From Hippophae tibetana (Eukaryota > Streptophyta > Magnoliopsida > Rosales > Elaeagnaceae), in the NCBI GenBank assembly GCA_037013495.1, contig CM072801.1, positions 36,010,001-36,074,000 of the forward strand: 64,000 nucleotides of DNA, read 5' to 3'. Made by a program: the position numbers and the translations under genes. The notes under the pieces are model-generated. The model saw only the letters and a program-made list of their open reading frames with translations. It was not told the DNA's origin and did not search any database. Of this stretch, positions 1 to 11,700 are shown in pieces. Position 1 is the stretch's first letter, and each line of letters opens with the position of its first letter.

Positions 1-394
1 TCTTTAAATTCTTTGTACCTTCTTGATGATATATGTTTTTTGTCGTCAACCTATCTTTGTTCTTCAAAAAACCCTTAGAGCTACTCCAGTTCGCGATTTC
101 AATCAAAACTAGGTTACTAATATGGGTTGCAACTTTAAAATGTTGTAACTTTTAATTGGTTTATAGAAATAACTATTATAATCAATCAAATCATTGCTCT
201 TTCTATTCCAAAAACACGCTCAAAGAAAAGTTTATTTATCGGAATCGGTTAACCAAAATTACTTCGTTTACACCAGTTGCCAACCTCAAATAGTTAGGAA
301 GCTTCTTATTGCGTTGTTTTCTGTTCTTGTTCTTTTGGGTTCCAATTTGATCATCTTAACCCTGTTCTAAGAATTTTAATCATTCTTAATCATT
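1..394 (+). repeat. Partial satellite monomer at left edge (N-type right half)
   Basis: These are the last 394 bp of a monomer truncated by the window edge. It carries the N-type right-half markers: gatgatatatg, gtcgtcaacc, cttcaaaaaaccc, gaaataac and the ending ctaagaatttt..cattgag that precedes P monomers elsewhere. Private variants are caccagttgcc and taggaagc. Its presence shows that the array continues to the left. Confidence 0.95.
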
Positions 395-3300
395 GAGTTC
401 CTATGTTGTCCGCCAAAAGGTTCCGCATCATTTGGTATCAAAGGCTTGGTTGCTGAAAATATGTAATATATCTTCATATATGTATTTTTTTGAATTTTCC
501 ATTTAAAAAAACTTTGTCCATTGAATTTTCTCTTTTTGCATAAGTCAAAATCACAAAGAAAGATAGATATTTGTATACCATGTCTTGTGTTTTCTTTCAA
601 TTTTGTTGTCATTATTTTGTCTTTCGATTTAATTTCCTCGTTTTCTTTAAATTCTTTGTACCTTTTTCATGTTTTGTGTTTTTTGTGGTCAACCTATCTT
701 AGTTCTTGAAAAACCTTAGAGCTACTACAGTTTGAGATTTGAAGCAAAACTAGGTTACTATTATGGGTTGCAACTTTAAAATGTTGTAACTTTTAATTGG
801 TTTATCGAAATGACTATTATAATCAATCAAATCGTTGCTCTTTTGATTCCAAAAACACGCTCAAAGAAAAGTTTATTTATCGGAATCGGTTAAACAAAAT
901 TACATCGTTTACACTACATGCCAACCTCAAATAGTCAGGTGGCTTCTTATTGCGTTGTTTTCTGTTCTTGTTCTTTTGGGTTCCAATTTGATCATCTTAA
1001 CCCTGTTCTAAGCAATTTAATCATTCTTAATCGTTGAGTTCCTATGTTGTCCGCCAAAAGGTTCCGCATCATTTGGTATGAAAGCCTTGGTTGCTGAAAA
1101 TATGTAATTTATCTTCATATATGTATTTTTTTGAATTTTACATTTAAAAAAACTTGGTCCATTGAATTTTCTATTCTATCATAAGTCAAAATCTTAAAGA
1201 AAGATAGATATTTTATACCAAGTCTTGTGTTTTCTTTCAATTTTGTTGTTATTATTTTCTCTTTCGATTTAATTTCCTAGGTTTCTTTAAATTCTTTGTA
1301 CCTTCTTCATGATTTATGTTTTTTGTGGTCAACCTATCTTTGTTCTTGAGAAAACCTTAGAGCTACTCCAGTTCGCGATTTCAATCAAAACTAGGTTACT
1401 AATATGAGTTGCAACTTTAAACTGTTTTAACTTTTAATTGGTTTATCGAAATGACTATTATAATCAATCAAATCGTTCCTCTTTCTATTCCAAAAACACG
1501 CTCAAAGAAAAGTTTATATATCGGAATCCGTTAACCAAAATTACTTCGTTTACACTACTTGAAAACCTCAAATAGTCAGGTGGCTTCTTATTGCGTTGTT
1601 TTCTATTCTTGTTCTTTTGGGTTCCAATTTGATCATCTTAACGATGTTCTAAGCAATTTAATCATTCTTAATCGTTGAGTTCCTATGTTGTCCGCCAAAA
1701 GGTTCCGCATCATTTGGTATGAAAGCCTTGGTTGCTGAAAATATGTAATTTATCTTCATATATGTATTTTTTTGAATTTTACATTTAAAAAAACTTGGTC
1801 CATTGAATTTTCTATTCTATCATAAGTCAAAATCTTAAAGAAAGATAGATATTTTATACCAAGTCTTGTGTTTTCTTTCAATTTTGTTGTCATTATTTTG
1901 TCTTTCGATTTAATTTCCTAGTTTTCTTTAAATTCTTTGTACCTTCTTCATGATTTTTTTTTTGTGGTCAACCTATCTTTGTTCTTGAAAAAACCTTAGA
2001 GCTACTCCAGTTCGCGATTTCAATCAAAACAAGGTTACTAATATGGGTTGTAAATTTAAAATGTTGTAACTTTTAATTGGTTTATCGAAATGACTATTAT
2101 AATCAATCAAATCGTTCCTCTTTCTATTCCAAAAACACGCTCAAAGAAAAGTTTATATATCGGAATCCGTTATGCAAAATTACTTCGTTTACACTACTTG
2201 CCAACCTCAAATAGATAGGTGGCTTCTTATTGCGGTGTTTTCTGTTCTTGTTCTTTTGGGTTCCAATTTGATCATCTTAACCCTATTCTAAGCAATTTAA
2301 TCATTCTTAATCGTTGAGTTCCTATGTTGTCCGCCAAAAGGTTCCGCATCATTTGGTATGAAAGCCTTGGTTGCTGAAAATATGTAATTTAATTTCATAT
2401 ATGTATTTTTTTAAATTTTACATTTAAAAACACTTTGTCCATTGAATTTTCTATTCTTTCATAAGTCAAAATCACAAAGAAAGATAGATATTTGTATACC
2501 AAGTCTTGTGTTTTATTTCAATTTTGTTGTCATTATTTTGTCTTTAGATTTAATTTCCTAGTTTTCTTTAAATTCTTTGTACCTTCTTCATGATTTATGT
2601 TTTTTGTGGTAAACCTATCTTTTTTCTTGTAAAAACCTTAGAGCTACTCTAGTTCGAGATTTCAATCAAAACTAGGTTACTAATATGGGTTTCAACTTTA
2701 AAATGTTGTAACTTTTAATTGGTTAATCGAAATGACTATTATAATCAATCAAATCGTTGCTCTTTCGATTCCAAAAACACGGTCAAAGAAAAGTTTATTT
2801 ATCGGAATCGGTTAACCAAAATTACTTCGTTTACACTACTTGCCAACCTCAAATAGTTAGGTGGCTTCTTATTGCGTTGTTTTCTGTTCTTGTTCTTTTG
2901 GGTTCCAATTTGATCATCTTAACCCTGTTCTAAGCATTTTAATCATTCTTAATCGTTGAGTTCCTATGTTGTCAGCCAAAAGGTTCCGCATCATTTGGTA
3001 ACAAAGCCTTGGTTGCTGAAAATATGTAATATATCTTCATATATGTATTTTTTTGAATTTTACATTTAAAAAAACTTTGTCCATTGAATTTTCTATTCTA
3101 TCATAAGTCAAAATCTTAAAGAAAGATAGATATTTTATACCAAGTCTTGTGTTTTCTTTCAATTTTGTTGTCATTATTTTGTCTTTCGATTTAATTTCCT
3201 AGTTTTCTTTAAATTCTTTGTACCTTCTTGATGATATATGTTTTTTGTCGTCAACCTATCTTTGTTCTTCAAAAAACCCTTAGAGCTACTCCAGTTCGCG

Positions 3301-3598
3301 ATTTCAATCAAACCTAGGTTACTAATATGGGTTGCAACTTTAAAATGTTGTAACTTTTAATTGGTTTATCGAAATAACTATTATAATCAATCAAATCATT
3401 GCTCTTTCTATTCCAAAAACACGCTCAAAGAAAATTTATTTATCGGAATCGGTTAACCAAAATTACTTCGTTTACACCACTTGCCAACCTCAAATAGTTA
3501 GGAGGCTTCTTATTGCGTTGTTTTCTGTTCTTGTTCTTTTGGGTTCCAATTTGATCATCTTAACCCTGTTCTAAGAATTTTAATCATTCTTAATCATT
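395..3598 (+). repeat. Satellite block 1: 5 monomers (P-Q-D-H-N)
   Basis: Monomer starts are 395 (P), 1036 (Q right half), 1677 (D), 2316 (H) and 2958 (N), total 3,204 bp. The P unit shows tctctttttgcataag, gatttgaagc and the acatcg/acatgcc right half. The Q unit shows aatatgagttgc, cttgaaaacc and ttaacgatg. The D unit has a poly-T contraction and the rare ccgttatgcaaa and attgcggtg. The first three units have their closest counterparts at 58125-60047, about 90 monomers away, and partly at 29259-31181. No gene is supported; the short frames at 376-612 (minus) and 521-709 (plus) overlap antisense inside the P unit. Confidence 0.93.
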
Positions 3599-6500
3599 GA
3601 GTTCCTATGTTGTCCGCCAAAAGGTTCCGCATCATTTGGTATCAAAGGCTTGGTTGCTGAAAATATGTAATATATCTTCATATATGTATTTTTTTGAATT
3701 TTCCATTTAACAAAACTTTGTCCATTGAATTTTCTCTTTTTGCATAAGTCAAAATCACAAAGAAAGATAGATATTTGTATACCAAGTCTTGTGTTTTCTT
3801 TCAATTTTGTTGTCATTATTTTGTCTTTCGATTTAATTTCCTCGTTTTCTTTAAATTCTTTGTACCTTTTTCATGTTTTGTGTTTTTTGTGGTCAACCTA
3901 TCTTAGTTCTTGAAAAACCTTAGAGCTACTACAGTTTGAGATTTGAAGCAAAACTAGGTTACTATTATGGGTTGCAACTTTAAACTGTTGTAACTTTTAA
4001 TTGGTTTATCGAAATGACTATTATAATCAATCAAATCGTTGCTCTTTTGATTCCAAAAACACGCTCAAAGAAAAGTTTATTTATCGGAATCGGTTAACCA
4101 AAATTACATCGTTTACACTACATGCCAACCTCAAATAGTTAGGTGGCTTCTTATTGCGTTGTTTTCTGTTCTTGTTCTTTTGGGTTCCAATTTGATCATC
4201 TTAACCCTATTCTAAGCAATTTAATCATTCTTAATCGTTGAGTTCCTATGTTGTCCGCCAAAAGGTTCCGCATCATTTGGTATGAAAGCCTTGGTTGCTG
4301 AAAATATGTAATTTAATTTCATATATGTATTTTTTTAAATTTTACATTTAAAAACACTTTGTCCATTGAATTTTCTATTCTTTCATAAGTCAAAATCACA
4401 AAGAAAGATAGATATTTGTATACCAAGTCTTGTGTTTTATTTCAATTTTGTTGTCATTATTTTGTCTTTAGATTTAATTTCCTAGTTTTCTTTAAATTCT
4501 TTGTACCTTCTTCATGATTTATGTTTTTTGTGGTAAACCTATCTTTTTTCTTGTAAAAACCTTAGAGCTACTCCAGTTCGAGATTTCAATCAAAACTAGG
4601 TTACTAATATGGGTTTCAACTTTAAAATGTTGTAACTTTTAATTGGTTAATCGAAATGACTATTATAATCAATGAAATCGTTGCTCTTTCGATTCCAAAA
4701 ACACGGTCAAAGAAAAGTTTATTTATCGAAATCGGTTAACCAAAATTACTTCGTTTACACTACTTGCCAACCTCAAATAGTTAGGTGGCTTCTTATTGCG
4801 TTGTTTTCTGTTCTTTTTCTTTTGGGTTCCAATTTGATCATCTTAACCCTGCTCTAAGCAATTTAATCATTCTTAATCGTTGAGTTCCTATGTTGTCCGC
4901 CAAAAGGTTCCGCATCATTTGGTATGAAAGCCTTGGTTGCTGAAAATATGTAATATATCTTCATATATGTATTTTTTTGAATTTTACATTTAAAAAAACT
5001 TGGTCCATTGAATTTTCTATTCTATCATAAGTCAAAATCTTAAAGAAAGATAGATATTTTATACCAAGTCTTGTGTTTTCTTTCAATTTTGTTGTCATTA
5101 TTTTGTCTTTCTATTTAATTTCCTAGTTTTCTTTCAATTCTTTGTACCTTCTTGATGATATATGTTTTTTGTGGTCAACCTATCTTTGTTCTTCAAAAAA
5201 CCCTTAGAGCTACTCCAGTTCGCGATTTCAATCAAAACAAGGTTACTAATATAAGTTGCAACTTTAAAATGTTGTAACTTTTAATTGATTTATCGAAATG
5301 ACTATTATAATCAATCAAATCGTTGCTCTTTTTATTCCAAACACACGCTCAAAGAAAGGTTTATTTATCGGAATCCGTTAAACAAAATTACTTCATTTAC
5401 ACTACTTGCCAACCTCAAATAGTTAGGTGGCTTCTTATTGCGTTGTTTTCTGTTCTTGTTCTTTTGGGTTCCAATTTGATAATCTTAACCCTGTTCTAAG
5501 CAATTTAATCATTCTTAATCGTTGAGTTCCTATGTTGTCCGCCAAAAGGTTCCGCATCATTTGTTATCAAAGCCTTGGTTGCTGAAAATATGTAATTTAA
5601 TTTCATATATGTATTTTTTTGAATTTTACATTTAAAAAAACTTTGTCCATTGAATTTTCTATTCTTTCATAAGTCAAAATCATAAAGAAAGATAGATATT
5701 TGTATACCAAGTCTTGTGTTTTATTTCAATTTTGTTGTCATTATTTTGTCTTTAGATTTAATTTCCTAGTTTTCTTTAAATTCTTTGTATCTTCTTCATG
5801 ATTTATGTTTTTTGTGGTAAACCTATCTTTTTTCTTGAAAAAACATTAGAGCTACTCCAGTTCGAGATTTCAATCAAAACTAGGTTACTAATATGTGTTT
5901 CAACTTTAAAATGTTGTAACTTTTAATTTGTTAATCGAAATGACTATTATAATCAATCAAATCGTTGCTCTTTCGATTCCAAAAACACGGTCAAAGAAAA
6001 GTTTATTTATCGGAATCGGTTACCCAAAATTACTTCGTTTACACTACTTGCCAACCTCAAATAGTTAGGTGGCTTCTTATTGCGTTGTTTTCTGTTCTTG
6101 TTCTTTTGGGTTCCAATTTGATCATCTTAACCCTATTCTAAGCAATTTAATCATTCTTAATCGTTGAGTTCCTATGTTGTCCGCCAAAAGGTTCCGCATC
6201 ATTTGGTATGAAAGCCTTGGTTGCTGAAAATATGTAATTTAATTTCATATATGTATTTTTTTAAATTTTACATTTAAAAACACTTTGTCCATTGAATTTT
6301 CTATTCTTTCATAAGTCAAAATCACAAAGAAAGATAGATATTTGTATACCAAGTCTTGTGTTTTATTTCAATTTTGTTGTCATTATTTTGCCTTTAGATT
6401 TAATTTCCTAGTTTTCTTTAAATTCTTTGTACCTTCTTCATGATTTATGTTTTTTGTGGTAAACCTATCTTTTTTCTTGTAAAAACCTTAGAGCTACTCC

Positions 6501-8730
6501 AGTTCGAGATTTCAATCAAAACTAGGTTACTAATATGGGTTTCAACTTTAAAATGTTGTAACTTTTAATTGGTTAATCGAAATGACTATTATAATCAATG
6601 AAATCGTTGCTCTTTCGATTCCAAAAACACGGTCAAAGAAAAGTTTATTTATCGGAATCGGTTAACCAAAATTACTTCGTTTACACTACTTGCCAACCTC
6701 AAATAGTTAGGTGGCTTCTTATTGCGTTGTTTTCTGTTCTTTTTCTTTTGGGTTCCAATTTGATCATCTTAATCCTGCTCTAAGCAATTTAATCATTCTT
6801 AATCGTTGAGTTCCTATGTTGTCCGCCAAAAGGTTCCGCATCATTTGGTATGAAAGCCTTGGTTGCTGAAAATATGTAATATATCTTCATATATGTATTT
6901 TTTTGAATTTTACATTTAAAAAAACTTGGTCCATTGAATTTTCTATTCTATCATAAGTCAAAATCTTAAAGAAAGATAGATATTTTATACCAAGTCTTGT
7001 GTTTTCTTTCAATTTTGTTGTCATTATTTTGTCTTTCGATTTAATTTCCTAGTTTTCTTTCAATTCTTTGTACCTTCTTGATGATATATGTTTTTTGTGG
7101 TCAACCTATCTTTGTTCTTCAAAAACCCTTAGAGCTACTCCAGTTCGCGATTTCAATCAAAACTAGGTTACTAATATGGGTTGTAATTTAAAATGTTGTA
7201 ACTTTTAATTGGTTTATCGAAATAATTATTATAATCAATCAAATCGTTGCTCTTTCTATTCCAAAAACACTCTCAAAGAAAAGTTTATTTATCGGAATCC
7301 GTTAAGCAAAATTACTTCGTTTACACTACTTGCCAACCTCAAATAGTTAGGTGGCTTCTTATTGCGTTGTTTTCTGTTCTTGTTCTTTTGGGTTCCAATT
7401 TGATCATCTTAACCCTGTTCTAAGCAATTTAATCATTCTTAATCGTTTAGTTCCTATGTTGTCCGCCAAAAGGTTCCACATCATTTGGTATGAAAGCCTT
7501 GGTTGCTGAAAATATGTAATTTAATTTCATATATGTATTGTTTTGAATTTTACATTTAAAAAAACTTTGTCCATTGAATTTTCTATTCTTTCATAAGTCA
7601 AAATCACAAAGAAAGATAGATATTTGTATACCATGTCTTGTGTTTTATTTCAATTTTCTTGTAATTATTTTCTCTTTCGATTTAATTTCCTAGGTTTCTT
7701 TAAATACTTTGTACCTTCTTCATGATTTATGTTTTTTGTGGTCAACCTATCTTTGTTCTTGAGAAAACCTTAGAGCTACTCCAGTTCGAGATTTCAATCA
7801 AAACTAGGTTACCAATATGGGTTGCAACTTTAAAATGTTGTAACTTTTAATTGGTTTATCGAAATGACTATTATAATCAATCAAATCCTTGCTCTTTCTA
7901 TTCCAAAAACACGCTCAAAGAAAAGTTTATTTATCGGAATCGGTTATCCAAAATTACTTCGTTTACACTACTTGCCAACCTCAAATAGCTAGGTGGCTTC
8001 TTATTGCGTTGTTTTCTGTTCTTGTTCTTTTGGGTTCCAATTTGATCATCTTAACCCTGTTCTAAGCAATTTAATCATTCTTAATCGTTGAGTTCCTATG
8101 TTGTCCGCCAAAAGGTTCCGCATCATTTGGTATGAAAGCCTTGGTTGCTGAAAATATGTAATATATCTTCATATATGTATTTTTTTGAATTTTACATTTA
8201 AAAAAACTTGGTCCATTGAATTTTCTATTCTATCATAAGTCAAAATCTTAAAGAAAGATAGATATTTTATACCAAGTCTTGTGTTTTCTTTCAATTTTGT
8301 TGTCATTATTTTGTCTTTCGATTTAATTTCCTAGTTTTCTTTAAATTCTTTGTACCTTCTTGATGATATATGTTTTTTGTGGTCAACCTATCTTTGTTCT
8401 TCAAAAAACCCTTAGAGCTACTCCAGTTCGCGATTTCAATCAAAACTAGGTTACTAATATAGGTTGCAACTTTAAAATGTTGTAACTATAATTGGTTTAT
8501 CGAAATAACTATTATAATCAATCAAATCATTGCTCTTTCTATTCCAAGAACACGCTCAAAGAAAAGTTTATTTATCGGAATCGGTTAACCAAAATTACTT
8601 CGTTTACACCACTTGCCAACCTCAAATAGTTAGGAGGCTTCTTATTGCGTTGTTTTCTGTTCTTGTTCTTTTGGGTTCCAATTTGATCATCTTAACCCTG
8701 TTCTAAGAATTTTAATCATTCTTAATCATT
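3599..8730 (+). repeat. Satellite block 2: 8 monomers (P-H-G-K-H-G/S-C-G/N)
   Basis: Monomer starts are 3599 (P), 4240 (H), 4882 (G), 5524 (K), 6166 (H), 6808 (G left half, S-type right half), 7448 (C) and 8090 (G left, N right), total 5,132 bp. The H unit at 4240 and its neighbour recur three units later, sharing caatgaaatcg, gttctttttctttt and ctgctctaagc. The G unit at 4882 carries aaacacacgctc and gataatc, seen again at 10654 and 11938. The unit at 8090 contains gtaactataattgg and ccaagaacac, also present at 13222. Confidence 0.92.
4240..5523 (+). repeat. H-G pair, first copy of a local duplication
   Basis: These two monomers are repeated at 6166-7447, offset 1,926 bp (3 monomers). Shared marks found almost nowhere else are caatgaaatcg, gttctttttctttt, ctgctctaagc and ctttcaattctttg. 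The resemblance breaks in the right half of the second unit, where this copy is G-type (aaacacacgctc, gataatc) and the other is S-type (cactctc, ccgttaagc). Confidence 0.85.
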
Positions 8731-11700
8731 GAGTTCCTATGTTGTCCGCCAAAAGGTTCCGCATCATTTGGTATCAAAAGCTTGGTTGCTGAAAATATGT
8801 AATATATCTTCATATATGTATTTTTTTGAATTTTCCATTTAAAAACACTTTGTCCATTGAATTTTCTCTTTTTGCATAAGTCAAAATCACAAAGAAAGAT
8901 AGATATTTGTATACCAAGTCTTGTGTTTTCTTTCAATTTTATTGTCATTATTTTGTCTTTCGATTTAATTTCCTCGTTTTCTTTAAATTCTTTGTACCTT
9001 TTTCATGTTTTATGTTTTTTGTGGTCAACCTATCTTAGTTCTTGAAAAACCTTAGAGCTACTACAGTTCGAGATTTGAAGCAAAACTAGGTTACTATTAT
9101 GGGTTGCAACTTTAAACTGTTGTAACTTTCAATTGGTTTATCGAAATGACTATTATAATCAATCAAATCGTTGCTCTTTTGATTCCAAAAACACGCTCAA
9201 AGAAAAGTTTATTTATCGGAATCGGTTAACCAAAATTACATCGTTTACACTACATGCCAACCTCAAATAGTTAGGTGGCTTCTTATTGCGTTGTTTTCTG
9301 TTCTTGTCTTTTGGGTTCCAATTTGATCATCTTAACCCTGTTCTAAGCATTTTAATCATTCTTAATCGTTGAGTTTATATGTTGTCCGCCAAAAGGTTCC
9401 GCATCATTTGCTATCAAAGCCTTGGTTGCTGAAAATATGTAATATATCTTCATATATGTATTTTTTTGAATTTTACATTTAAAAAAACTTGGTCCATTGA
9501 ATTTTCTATTCTATCATAAGTCAAAATCACAAAGAAAGATAGATATTTGTATACCAAGTCTTGTGTTTTCTTTCAATTTTGTTGTCATTATTTTGTCTTT
9601 CGATTTAATTTCCTCGTTTTCTTTAAATTCTTTGTACCTTTTTCATGTTTTATGTTTTTTGTGGTCAACCTATCTTAGTTCTTGAAAAAACCTTAGAGCT
9701 ACTACAGTTCGAGATTTCAATCAAAACTAGGTTACTAATATGGGTTGTAATTTAAAATGTTGTAACTTTTAATTGGTTTATCGAAATAATTATTATAATC
9801 AATCAAATCGTTGCTCTTTCTATTCCAAAAACACTCTCAAAGAAAAGTTTATTTATCGGAATCCGTTAAGCAAAATTACTTCGTTTACACTACTTGCCAA
9901 CCTCAAATAGTTAGGTGGCTTCTTATTGCGTTGTTTTCTGTTCTTGTTCTTTTGGGTTCCAATTTGATCATCTTAACCCTGTTCTAAGCAATTTAATCAT
10001 TCTTAATCGTTTAGTTCCTATGTTGTCCGCCAAAAGGTTCCACATCATTTGGTATGAAAGCCTTGGTTGCTGAAAATATGTAATTTAATTTCATATATGT
10101 ATTGTTTTGAATTTTACATTTAAAAAAACTTTGTCCATTGAATTTTCTATTCTTTCATAAGTCAAAATCACAAAGAAAGATAGATATTTGTATACCATGT
10201 CTTGTGTTTTATTTCAATTTTCTTGTAATTATTTTCTCTTTCGATTTAATTTCCTAGGTTTCTTTAAATACTTTGTACCTTCTTCATGATTTATGTTTTT
10301 TGTGGTCAACCTATCTTTGTTCTTGAGAAAACCTTAGAGCTACTCCAGTTCGAGATTTCAATCAAAACTAGGTTACCAATATGGGTTGCAACTTTAAAAT
10401 GTTGTAACTTTTAATTGGTTTATCGAAATGACTATTATAATCAATCAAATCCTTGCTCTTTCTATTCCAAAAACACGCTCAAAGAAAAGTTTATTTATCG
10501 GAATCGGTTATCCAAAATTACTTCGTTTACACTACTTGCCAACCTCAAATAGCTAGGTGGCTTCTTATTGCGTTGTTTTCTGTTCTTGTTCTTTTGGGTT
10601 CCAATTTGATCATCTTAACCCTGTTCTAAGCAATTTAATCATTCTTAATCGTTGAGTTCCTATGTTGTCCGCCAAAAGGTTCCGCATCATTTGGTATGAA
10701 AGCCTTGGTTGCTGAAAATATGTAATATATCTTCATATATGTATTTTTTTGAATTTTACATTTAAAAAAACTTGGTCCATTGAATTTTCTATTCTATCAT
10801 AAGTCAAAATCTTAAAGAAAGAGAGATATTTTATACCAAGTCTTGTGTTTTCTTTCAATTTTGTTGTCATTATTTTGTCTTTCGATTTAATTTCCTAGTT
10901 TTCTTTCAATTCTTTGTACCTTCTTGATGATATATGTTTTTTGTGGTCAACCTATCTTTGTTCTTCAAAAAACCCTTAGAGCTACTCCAGTTCGCGATTT
11001 CAATCAAAACAAGGTTACTAATATAGGTTGCAACTTTAAAATGTTGTAACTTTTAATTGATTTATCGAAATGACTATTATAATCAATCAAATCGTTGCTC
11101 TTTTTATTCCAAACACACGCTCAAAGAAAGGTTTATTTATCGGAATCCGTTAAACAAAATTACTTCATTTACACTACTTGCCAACCTCAAATAGTTAGGT
11201 GGCTTCTTATTGCGTTGTTTTCTGTTCTTGTTCTTTTGGGTTCCAATTTGATAATCTTAACCCTGTTCTAAGCAATTTAATCATTCTTAATCGTTGAGTT
11301 CCTATGTTGTCCGCCAAAAGGTTCCGCATCATTTGTTATCAAAGCCTTGGTTGCTGAAAATATGTAATTTAATTTCATATATGTATTTTTTTGAATTTTA
11401 CATTTAAAAAAACTATGTCCATTGAATTTTCTATTCTTTCATAAGTCAAAATCATAAAGAAAGATAGATATTTGTATACCAAGTCTTGTGTTTTATTTCA
11501 ATTTTGTTGTCATTATTTTGTCTTTAGATTTAATTTCCTAGTTTTCTTTAAATTCTTTGTATCTTCTTCATGATTTATGTTTTTTGTGGTAAACCTATCT
11601 TTTTTCTTGAAAAAACATTAGAGCTACTCCAGTTCGAGATTTCAATCAAAACTAGGTTACTAATATGGGTTTCAACTTTAAAATGTTGTAACTTTTAATT

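Noticed and set aside
376-612. Minus-strand 78-codon frame repeated in P units (also at 3580, 8712, 13844, 19618, 23466, 29240, 33088, 39500, 47837, 50404, 54898, 58106)
   Set aside because: It recurs only because P monomers are near-identical copies. It overlaps an antisense open frame, has low-complexity Lys/Asn/Ile/Phe-rich composition and resembles no family I know.
521-709. Plus-strand 62-codon frame in P and S units, rich in Phe, Leu and Ser
   Set aside because: The composition follows directly from T-rich DNA. There is no recognisable domain or regulatory context, and it is lost in most monomers.
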